Position numbers and translations under genes: made by a program
From: Acanthaster planci
Taxonomy: Eukaryota; Echinodermata; Asteroidea; Valvatida; Acanthasteridae
Assembly: GCF_001949145.1 (NCBI RefSeq)
Contig: NW_019091414.1
Span: 385,516-449,515, forward strand
Direction: 5' to 3'
Length of the DNA: 64,000 nt
Part shown: in pieces, positions 11,666 through 31,100 of the stretch
Layout: each line of letters starts with the position of its first letter
Position numbering within the stretch: position 1 is the stretch's first letter
The notes under the pieces: generated by a model
The model's input: the letters and a program-made list of their open reading frames with translations, nothing else
What the model was told of the DNA's origin: nothing
Databases searched by the model: none

Positions 11666-13783
11666 GTGCATTTTCCAAATGTATGAAAGAAGTATGTAAG
11701 TAAAGAATTTGAGTTTTGTGCGAGGATATTCAATATTTAGCCAGTCACAGTGGGACAAACCATAGTAACCAAGTTTGAAATTTCAAGAAGGCAAGGTTTA
11801 TTCAAAAATGAAGCCCTCATATAAGTTGGCATATGACTGCAAAAGGGCATGCTCTACTGAAACACCAGACTGGCCCAAATGAAGATGGCAGTTGATAAAA
11901 ACTGCCGGGGATTATCATTTTTTACAAACAGACAAAACAACAGTTTTAATGGTAACCCATCTGTGCCATTTTAATACTGATCAATAACGGTGATCATAAC
12001 ATTTCAGGAATTACTACAAGGTTATTGTGCTACATGAATCAATAATGTGGGGGGAACAAACTTTAAGACCAACTTGTACTATAAGAGTTAATATGCAAGG
12101 TTTCAGTTTTACGTTCTAAATCATCGTGCATTAAACAAACTCATTGTCACATTCAACCATGACAATTATGTTATTGTACATTACAGCCAGGTTAGCAAGT
12201 TTCCAGCATCAACACCCTTGAACACGGCATTAACTTTTTCAGTATGGTACACAAGATACCTTGTTTCTGTTATAACCTGTTATGCTACACCAATAATATC
12301 CCATATTCATAAATACCTGATTGGTCAAGAGTCTCTGTGCACGGGATGCATCACGTGCATGCCAAATTCATTTAAAAAGATACTATTGGACAACTTTCAA
12401 AAGAAATATACCACAAAATGGACGGCGGTGTTCAAGAAAATGAAAGTAAAATTTTTAGAACAAAATTGCAGGAAATCCCTCACTTGACTTCTTTTGACTC
12501 TCTGAATAAAAAAGGTATTTATGAATGGGAATAAATGTGTGCTTGGCAAGTCTTAAACTAACATTTAAGATCGGCTCAGGAGAATGAACACTGCATGATA
12601 ATGCCTTTTCCTGCAGCCGGGGCATTTTAGTCACGCCAATTCTCCTGAGCCAGTATATTTATTCCCTTATTAAGTGGATGATTACTTGAAGTGTGTGGAC
12701 AGATCTGAAGACTGAGTCAAAAACTCAATCAGTATCTAACATCTCATACCAAAAAACCCATCTCAACCAGAAAAATGAAGAACCAACATCACTAAACCAA
12801 AACAAGTTATATCTCACAATAATGTAGATATCACTCCGATACTATTTTTTTCCAATTGCATTTCAAAAATACACTTAAACCTAGAATTAAACAGTCTACT
12901 ATGTTATAAAAAAATAGGGAGATTGCTATGCATAGTACTTTAAATAGTAAATGGTTTTAGATTCCAAGTCTAACTGCAGAAGACAGAGGCTATAGTCTGG
13001 TAAGTGTGTGTCTCTTCTGTATATTTCAAGCAATACAACTGGCAAAAATAAACGTGATACACTTTGGGCAAAGTCAGAAACAATTGAACAATGATAATAT
13101 GGAAGTAACATGACGCACAGACCCTTTGTTCCATGAAAAACGAAGCTGAAATAAACTCACTTATCAAACTCTACAGACAGGCAACAGAAAAATATTTAAC
13201 CAAATTTATACAGAATGAAATTAACATCCAAACACCACTTCCAAACCAACAAACAGTAAAATGTGTGCACAAACCAAAAAAGCACATCTGTGTAAGAAAT
13301 TTAATAAAAATGATCACAGTTACTTTCAAATGTAATTTGATTACTTTTACTATGATGTCATAATTTGTGTGCGGGGAGCAACAGAGATGGATGACTTGAC
13401 AAACATCTGATGACGTCAAATCTGTGTATGACTATGACTCTTACAAAAGCCCAGCTGGACATAAATTCCAAAGTGTGCTCTTGTAGTGTAGTGCTACAGT
13501 GATAATAAACTATCATGTTGAAGATCTGAAAACATTTCAAAACAATAACAAATAAACCAATACTTAAACAAAATCACAACACTTCCAAAACACGCCCGAC
13601 ATCTTAGATGAGCAAACACATACCGGACTTATGACCTCTGCTGCTATACTTGGTTCTAGGGATTATTTCCTGGCCTTCTTGAAATTTGACCTCCTTGCCT
13701 CTGAACTGCCGACTTTTGACCTGACCACCACTGACCCCTCCAGTGTCCACGCTGCTGTCATCTAGAGATGTGGGCCCAACCCG
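11666..13783. other. Convergent intergenic / GPI 3' UTR region
   Basis: This stretch lies between the 3' ends of plus-strand PIP4P and minus-strand GPI. There are no recognisable exons. The part next to 13784 is presumably GPI 3' UTR. A small inverted repeat at 12573-12651 is listed separately. Confidence 0.45.
12573..12651. repeat. Fold-back element with perfect 13-bp arms
   Basis: GGCTCAGGAGAAT at 12573-12585 is perfectly complementary to ATTCTCCTGAGCC at 12639-12651. A second inner pair (ATGCC / GGCAT) lies inside, and GGGAATAAAT / ATTTATTCCC lies outside. It could be a small MITE remnant or a structured 3' UTR element of GPI. Confidence 0.7.
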
Positions 13784-22334
<8,551 letters not shown>

Positions 22335-22816
22335 CTCTCCTCGGTGAATAAGTGGAAGAAACGGCAGATTTACCCCAGCTTGCATATACACCGCACCCTG
22401 CAGTCCCTGTTCGCGAATGGTGTCGGTGCAACTTTTGACCATTTACTGCATTGCTTTTACCCATACATGAAACAGTCGTACAGGAATTGACCTTTCTCAC
22501 AAAAGCTGGTCGGCGCTAGCGTTATTCATTAAAGGTTACCCAGGTATGCGAATCGAATACCGGATGCGGAAAAAGAAAGACTCGAGGACAATAAGCGACC
22601 ATGAAACTGTCATATCAACTGATCAAATGCATATGATAGAGGTAGGATCGGTGTAGGTGTACGTATGCTCAGGGAGGTCACATTTGGGCATGGACAAAGT
22701 AATCTAAGGGAGGGCAGAAACTTCAACAATCAGAACAGGAAAAAGCAAAGGTCCAAATCCATCTCGCCAGTCTGTCAAACAATTAGAACATTTCTCGTAC
22801 TGTCACTGATATGATT
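22335..22816. other. GPI upstream region / RPRD1 downstream region
   Basis: Contains the GPI 5' UTR and presumably its promoter on the minus strand, followed by the 3' flank of RPRD1. An in-frame TAA immediately precedes the 5'-most in-frame ATG of GPI (22440-22442). I saw no convincing TATA or initiator element. Confidence 0.5.
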
Positions 22817-22822
22817 TTTATT
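22817..22822 (-). terminator. Candidate polyadenylation signal for RPRD1
   Basis: AATAAA on the minus strand, about 820 bases after the RPRD1 stop codon and about 480 bases before the GPI start. It would leave room for the GPI promoter. Other hexamers exist nearer (for example around 22923), so the exact end is open. Confidence 0.3.
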
Positions 22823-23642
22823 AATAACAAAACAAAAACGACAAAGAAAACAAATATGAAATGGGTGAAAAAATACAAAAGCAGCATCAAGGAAATAGAG
22901 AACATAATTCCAGCCAAAGACAGTTTATTTCTAAGCTCATTGTGGTAAATAAGAAAGTGTCATCAAAACGTTTCAACAGCACTGGGTAATTTAAATATCT
23001 TACAATTTCATAATTTCTTGTCTGATTTTTTACAAACTGGCAAAGCGACAAACTTGCAGTCAAATTGAGAATTCAGCATTACTGTGATGGATTGCAAAAA
23101 GATTGACACAAATTGTACTGTGTAGACCTGTTTTGCTATAACCAGACCAGACAGCATCCTCTTGTCTTATCTACAATACTTGATAACCATGTACCAATGT
23201 GCAGGTGGAGTCTACACAGTGTGGACCTCTGCACAAAAGAAGTCCACGTAATGTGGGGTGTGATGTGTTGTGAGGACTCGCACACGTCCACACATTGTTT
23301 CTAAATCTCTGAAAAATAGCTTGAGGCAACTGTTATTTGTGGCAAAGTGAAGAGGAACGGTCTAGCAAATCATCATAAAAAAAAGGCTCGAAAATGTCAT
23401 CATAGAGGGAGAAAAAGGAAAATTTTGCTGAGTTTTCTTAACCACAGGAGAACAGAGGAATGCCCACACTACGTATGTGAAACAATGTGTGTGTTGTTGT
23501 TGGTGTGAATTTTTTAATTCAATTTCAATTTCATAGCTCATAAAATTCTACCTTGAATTGGAGGCGAGGATGTACAAACGAAGGTTTTAAAAAAACGTCA
23601 TAAAGAAAGTGTCATATGTGGTTTAGTGTCCTGACTCAAGAG

Positions 23643-26600
23643 TTATACAGAGAAGAGGTCGCCAGCAGAGGGAAGAGGTGCCAGACCACCGGTGACATCA
23701 GGTAGTAATGTCAGATCAGGTAGGTTCTGTATGTGAGATGCTAGTTCCTTACGCACCGACGTAACTTTGTCATGTTTGGATAGGAATTCCTGCAAGTTAA
23801 AAGGGACCAAAAATGATGGAAAACAAGTTTCTGTTTTTGCTTCACATAAATAATGGAGAAAGAATGTGTCTTCAAAGTTGCTTCAAGTTTTTACTTCTGT
23901 ATCAGAGGCATATAAAAAAAATCCATAACACTACTAAATCTATTAAATTCCCAACACACTATGCATTTCAAAATGCTTCAAAAGGCTAACACAAGAGGCT
24001 GGAACAAGAACTTTTTCACTGATACTAGCAATCTGCAAGTTAACTCCAGATCACTTGTGAGAACTTTGACTTGTTATTAAGTCAAAAGATGGTGCTGTCC
24101 AACAAACTACCTTGAGTTTATCCTCGGCTTCTTTGAGTTTCTGATGCTGTGAGATTCGATAATTCTTCAGCATTTTCATCACATGCTGCCTGTCTTCCAA
24201 CTCTAATGATAATCTCACGTTATAGTCATCCAGAAGTGAACAAGCATCGTTGACCAAAGTTGACAGTCTGTCTGCTTCTTCCCTTCCTAGAAAAAAACAA
24301 AAGAATGGTTTTGTTTTGGCTTGAATCCAAACAAAAAGACTTAATTGTGGGATAAGACTAAGTTTCTTCTGATACGAGATACTGATATGGGCAGTTAGTT
24401 ACTAATTCGAGTAGAAAGAACATGGATGCCAGCGTTGAAGTCGAGACTTTTGAGTTGTGTCCTTCTCAAGTCCAGCCATGAATCCAATTCAGAAGTCCCC
24501 TCACACGCAACAAGGGATGAATGATGACAGAAGAAAGCTTTTTTTCATGTTTCATTAAAAATAGTATAAACTGACCTAAGAGTATTCCGACTTTTTATTG
24601 ACTTGTAATAACGTCAGATGGACTTTACAATAATGCTAATGGATACCAACCTTGAATCTTATCCAACAAACTGACATCTTGAACCTCAGGGGGAAGCTTA
24701 GCGATCTTCTCCCTGACCACAGCATCACTGGAGGCTGAGTTATCCATGTCATTCAAGGCTTGGATAATCTCATCAGGCTACAAAGTGACAAAGGAGCAAA
24801 CAATTACGAGGCAACTAGAGCAACTTCCGTAGGTCATACATCCCTCAAAGCCAATGTTATTGTTAAATAATTATTTAATAAACCTTCTTAGGGTGGATGT
24901 TGTTATCATTTGGAACATTTGAATTAAGAAAAATCTCATCCAAAGTAAGATGCCCCTACCTCAGGCACATCTTCAGCATCAACTTGTTCCTCTTCTTCTC
25001 CTTCTTCTCCATCTTCATCCTGTCCAAGTAGCCCATGTAATGCCTCAAACTTCTCCCCAAATGACCCTTCAAATTTCTCCTTCTTGGCCGAGTTCTCGTT
25101 TTGGCTATCTGAGTCAGGGGGAGCTGGTGAGGCTTGGGCAGGTCGGCTATGTTGTCTATGGTGATGATGATGATGCTGTTGTGGTTCACTGTGCCGTGCT
25201 TTCTTGGAAGGCGGTTGTAATTCACCTGGCAATTCCAATCCAAACATTTCATTCAAGTTTGCTGTAATTCTATTGGGCAAAAAGTCTGGGAACAATTGGG
25301 AAAGAAATACAGAAGGGTTCTGAAGGGCATATGCTGAAACTATGGGCCAAAAAGAGGAAAAACTCTGGTGTTTTTTAATTCAGGGTAAGAGTATATGAGG
25401 GTAAATGGGCACCTGACAAAAGGGTAGTCATCTTGTACAAAAGCTGGGAATTGAAGACATTTCTCTCTGCCCAGACACTTAGTACTCTGGCCAATGCTTT
25501 CCTTGTCTTTTCATCCTCTGCTGTCCTAGTGAGGAAAAAATTTGAAATGAAATTAAAATATGCACATCTACAAACAATCAACCTCTGAATATGCTTTAGT
25601 AGAATGCTTTAATATTTCAAGGACAGGATCTCTTAAGCTGTCTTCACACATTACCGATTTATTGAGAACTTGAAAAGGTAGGGCTTGATTGGTATTTTGG
25701 TTTAGAATGCCTAAGGCAGAGCAATGTTGCTGTTTACCATTCCCATGTAATTGAATTAGGTAAAGGAATACAAGCCAAGCACACAGGATAAATGGTACAA
25801 AGCAATGAGCTTAGATTATTAAACCATACATGCTATAAAAACACCAGCATTTGAAACCGGTAGGATACTTACTTCTGATTCAGGAGCGTTCAGCCCAGCA
25901 AGAATTACTTTACTTGAGAATTAATGTTTTCTTATAGAGACAAAGAATGTACCTTGTTTCATTGTACAAGGTTGCATTTGGCAGAATTCTTGAAGCTTTC
26001 AAGGGATTGTAGCAAAAAGGTATATCTAGTTTTGTACTTACTCCAAGACATGGCTGAAGGCATGGTCAATTACTGTGCCAAATTCTTTGGTGAATTCTGT
26101 TCCTTTCTTCTTGCCGTTTTGAACCACATCATTGGCAAGATATATGAAGACCAGTTTTCGCTTGGCCTTAGCTAGGAACACCATGAAAATACAAAATTAA
26201 CATTACAGTAGCACCTGCAGATTTCATTGTTAGGGAAAATAATTGACATGCAATATGTTGTACTATCTGTAGCATGTTATCAAAGAAGTTGAAGCAACAT
26301 TATCTTTTTCTTTCTTTTTTTTTATCCCTAAAAGTCCACATTTATGTAAAAAATCTTCGATCCATCCTGTATAAATTAAATTTGTGCTATGCTGTACAAA
26401 TTCATAAGTTAAAAGTGCCTTGGTTGTTGATAAACTAAAACCCTGTTGGCAATTTTGGAATGTGAAAGCTACTGGCAATCAAACAGAAAGGCCCACCTCC
26501 ATTTCCTTTAAATGCAAACACCTGCACAATCAACTGATATTTTTGTCAGTGAAAAATTTTTAATCCTCTTTTCAGTGGTTGATTTCGTAGCAGACAGAAA

Positions 26601-27647
26601 CACCCTCCCTGCTAATATTGCGGCAGTCTGTGTTACGAGAAAAAAATCAACCACAGACTGCTTCATATATCAACAATATAAGACAAGATATGAGTATAAA
26701 CTAGGATTCTGTGTATACTTTTAAACTGTTAACTTATAGTTTAAAATTTGGGTGGAAAAAATTCCATATCAAGACATGATTTGACACCCTGTATACAAAC
26801 CTATGTTCTGACGTCTGAGTAAACATATTTCAATATCTTCCATGCTCAAAATAAGCTTTTAGACCATGTTCATTTTGATTGTATCAAAATTTCACGTGCA
26901 ATGAGAATTGTAACTTTTTAATTCAGAATAAATGTAATGTTAGTTCTGATGTACATTGCTTTAAGAGTGCTTTAATCATTTTATTGTTCATGAGTTTTAA
27001 ATAGTGTTTTTGTTGACTTATTTATATGTCATATCTGCTTTTTAACTTCTTGTAGAGGACCACAATAATAAACTATTTCCAGCTACTTTGTGCTATCCTC
27101 GACAATGCTCTGGATTTATATGTAGTTCCTTTTATTTTGATTGAGTTAATTCAGCTGTTTGTGCATGATCATTCGTAATCTGTATGGGTCTTGTCAAAAA
27201 CGAACAACAAACAGATGATATCATCTTCTCATGGCTACAGTAATGATCAATAAATCATTGCAAGGGAAAATAAGTGATGTCCCTATCATGCCTATGGACA
27301 TGATGGAACTCTCACCCAACTATGGAATTAAAACGTAAACATAAAGTGCATTCTAAACAATAATACGCCAACAAATTTCTTCCATGTGGAAAAAGAAAAG
27401 CGTTAGCCAACAAAATCATGATAATGAGCATGCCAAAACACGACTAATACAATTTTTTCAAACATACATGACCGTCAGACCGTGGGTCAACCGTACCTCG
27501 CTTCAGTTCAATGTACCAAGTCTTTACAATTTTTCTGGCATGTTTTCTGTGATGAATCAGCCACAGTGACATTGTTTGAATGCTTTGCTGCGAGTTGGTC
27601 AAGGCAGCAAGCTTTTCGGTCAAAGTGCTGTCCGAGAACGAACTCAT
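23643..27647 (-). CDS. RPRD1: RPRD1 (RNA polymerase II CTD-interacting protein), complete
   Basis: Nuclear protein of the RPRD1A/RPRD1B (CREPT) family. It binds the phosphorylated C-terminal domain of RNA polymerase II through an N-terminal CID domain and recruits CTD phosphatase activity. Exons: 27497-27647, 26042-26171, 25413-25525, 24960-25285, 24651-24777, 24111-24286, 23643-23789. They total 1170 bases, or 389 aa plus TAA, and all phases close. The start MSSFSDSTLTEKLAALTNSQ and SLWLIHHRKHA match the family. The CID covers about residues 1-130. The C-terminal coiled coil includes DDYNVRLSLELEDRQHVMKM and ends LAPLPSAGDLFSV. The protein is about 60 residues longer than human RPRD1B (326 aa); the excess is in exon 4, with a six-His run and an acidic Glu/Asp stretch. 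It lies head to head with POLR2C. One invertebrate gene probably corresponds to both vertebrate paralogues. Confidence 0.96.
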
Positions 27648-28166
27648 ATTTCAATACAACTTTCAAGAATGTTTCTCGAAGTTCTCGCGTTCATCGGGTA
27701 GGCCGCTATTCCGAGAGTATTCGCTAATGAAAATATCGATGTGACCCCAACTGGCTTCTAGTTCTCCACCGGAGCTAGCTAGGCACTCTTTGATTAAAAA
27801 AAACTATTTTATTACGTAAAATATTAAAATACATTGAATTTTATACAATAAAATTCAATTTTAATCGTTTTGATGTAAGTACGAAAAACGTATGATCTCG
27901 ATAATTAGGAGAAAAACAAGAAAATTCCATATGATATTATATAATGTGAACGAGGATATACTGAAACCCTGTCTCTTCGCACTGCAATTGTAACGAGAGA
28001 CGTAAACAGAGACCTGTTAAACAGAACAACGCTGCGGAAAGAATTAAACGTGTATAGTGTTTAACTACGGGAACCTTAACTACAGTGTATTGTGATGAGA
28101 AATGTCATAATTTTCACCGAAAACGATACGTAATTTGTACTGTAGCATTTGTAAACGACTTTCAAA
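27648..28166. promoter_or_regulatory. Divergent RPRD1/POLR2C intergenic region
   Basis: 519 bases separate the start codons of two divergently transcribed genes. It must hold both 5' UTRs and promoters, unless a promoter lies inside a gene. It is AT-rich in the middle and contains a perfect palindrome (27833-27859) listed separately. No TATA box at a fitting distance was evident for either side. Confidence 0.75.
27833..27859. promoter_or_regulatory. Perfect 12-bp inverted repeat in shared promoter
   Basis: ATTGAATTTTAT, a 3-base spacer ACA, then ATAAAATTCAAT. The symmetry is perfect over 12 bases per arm. It could be a dimeric transcription-factor site or an AT-rich cruciform. No factor is assigned. 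Confidence 0.6.
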
Positions 28167-31100
28167 ATGCCATACGCTAATCAGCCATCCATTACAATCA
28201 GTGAACTGAAAGAAGACAACGTGAAATTTGTGATTGAAGACACCGATTTAAGGTAAATAAAAACATGAAAAATGTCATGATTGATTGTTTTGACTGCCAT
28301 GAGGGCACCATTTCTTTGCTTCGATATCCACAGACATATACAATCAATCAATCTTGTTTATTTTCCACAAAACAAAACAATACAGTAAATATCACACATT
28401 TACAGTTGTTTGGAATATGAGTTATCTGTCTATGTGTTTAAAGATGTGATTGGATCTGAGTCCATACCACGGACATGTAAATGCATAGACCCCCACTATT
28501 GCACATACAACCGTGATTTTGAAAATCTTGAGCAAGCAGTGGGCGAAATGATGGATGGCAGTGCATTCAGTGCGAATTACGTGTGACGCACTAGAAATGC
28601 ATGTTGTATTTATTTACACGTGCTCTCAAAATATGTTCCCTTTTTACTTTGTGGTAGGCCTATTGCTGACTCTTCTTTTCAAATGTTGAAACCGGGTTGT
28701 TTTGCATATGCATGGGCCAGATTAAGTAAACAGAGGATTTTTTTCACAATCAAAAAATGGCTTCATAAAATTTTTAAGGCTGGAATTCATCAACTTTATG
28801 TAAATTCCCCATACCGACTTTACCAAGGGGTGAATTTAAGTACGCTTTTGGAATTAGTGGAATGCCATCTCAGCTATGGAACCCCGCCTTTCTTTTGAAT
28901 AGGAGCTGTCCATCTATGGGTTTATATGTCTGTGATCCATGCAATACAGGCATTTCACAACAGTACGTCTCCAAGAGTTTGTAATGGATTGACCAATCAC
29001 AGTGTGCGAAATCTGTTGACCCAATGCACGTTTGGGAAGGTTTGACAGATTTCACGTATTGTGATTGGTTGACACATTGCAAACTCTTGGAAGCTTATTC
29101 TTGTGAATCGCCCATATTGCAGAACTGCTACCGTAGATAAAGTGCCAAAGACAACGTTGACAAACAGTCTCACTTCAAAAATCAGGAAAAATACACAAAC
29201 ACGCCTAATATAGGGAGGCTAATAAATTTTTCAAATATTTTTTTAAATATTTTTTTCTGTTTTATTTTTGAAGTGATCTTGGAGAGGATGTTTGATTTTG
29301 ATATAAATTTGAATTCCATTGGACTCTGCAAAGCAAAGAAAATCAATTTGAAGTTGGGATGTTTGGAGATGTGTTTTGTACACAAAAATGAGCGTGGATT
29401 TTTAACTGAAAATGTCAAAAGTCATTTTTTTTGTGAAATCTTTGTTCTTATTTGTGCCTTAAATATTTCAATAAGTCAAATGCTGGCTTCACTTCAAGGC
29501 GGCTTTCAGTTCTGTGGACCAGGCCGCCTTATGGAAGCTGTTATATGCAACTGTCATTCCGGCCAGGTTGATCGACATGGGGGGGTTACTTAATGGCACT
29601 CGGGCTTGGGTGAGACTTGGTGGTAAATTCTGTGCCCCTTTCCACACAACCTCAAGGGTGCTTTGGTGCTCCTTCACTATTTTGCTGCACCATGGACTGG
29701 CTTTTCAAGCAGATGCGGAACACCCACAACATCACTGTCGGTGATGACACCTTAGGTACATGAATGCACTATGGTCTGCACTGACGATGTTCAGCTGTCC
29801 TGAAGCAGTTCCATGAGGAGGTCCAGGCTCTGCCTCTTATGGTCAAAGACTAAGGTCCAGAATGTTGGTGCTGGTGGTCCATCCCCGTCGTTCACTGTAG
29901 ATGGTGAAGGTGTGGAAGCCATGAATAATGTTATCTTGGTTTTGACTTTGACTCATCTAGTTACTGCCAAACTGGTGTACTGAGGAGAATTGGTCTGGCT
30001 GGGAGTGTTATGGGTCAGCTCGACTGTGTTTGGCATAGACCATCCCGTCGCCTTAGCCTTCACACCAAACAGCGAGTATACAGGGCCTGTGTTCTGTCTG
30101 TCCTGCTCTGTGGCTCTCCAGCCTGGACACTTTTGAAGGCTGAGAACCAACCGCAGTCATTCCACATGCAGTGCTTGAGCCATTCCCTGGCCATCAGGTG
30201 CAATGACTTCATTAGTAATGACTCCCTAGCAGCTAAGACTAGCCTCCCTGACCTCCTGGAGAAATTGCCTGACTGTGCCACCAAATGATAGGCCACGTGA
30301 GACACATACACTAAATTACGGTCCGTATGGGCCACAGATGGCTATCGACTCAACCACACATTGCCAAGATCCACTGGACTACCCAGATTGACATGGACCC
30401 ACCTGATGAGCTCTGGGCTCCATAGACACATTACTGACTGTTGGTCTTTGGCAGGCAACATGGAGCAATGGAGGGAGGGGTGTCATCATTCAGTTAGCTA
30501 GCCACTCATGGTGGCCCACATTCATGATGATGATGATTTGTAAACCTAGACAAACCTTGCTCTTACAAGTCAAATTTAGTGTATGTGTCAAGACACGCCT
30601 AGTGGTGCATCCTGTAGGGGTAGCTTGAGCGTGTGCTATCAAGCTGATTTTGGGTGTGTACCCAGTTTACTATGCAGACAGTTGAAAGACCCCAAAATAA
30701 ATGACAACAATAATTACAAAGATGTGGAGCTCCAGTCCAAGTTTTATTCGTGTTTAAGTTCTGTTAAGATCCCGATTAAACCCAGGTGCAAATCTTGCTA
30801 ACTCCAGCCAAATCCTCTTCAAATCCGTTGAAATAAGGCTCAAAACCAGGTCCAAATCAAATCAAATCAATCCAAATCAAATCCACGTCTTATTCCCCTT
30901 TGGATACAAAACAAAAGAAAGGCAAGTTGATTAAGCGACCTTACTAAAATACAGCTTGTCAGTACATACATGTAAGCATATACATGTACATGCAATGTAT
31001 TATTGAGTCAGAATTCTTATAACCTTCATGTGTTTACAACTCACCCAGACTGGATAAATAAGTTCAAGCATGCCACTCCCTCTATCCAACTATAGCTGTT

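Noticed and set aside
22335-22442. 36-residue N-terminal extension of GPI
   Set aside because: It is in frame but unlike GPI of other animals, and the MAATFL start matches the family. It is probably 5' UTR; a rare extended isoform is not excluded.
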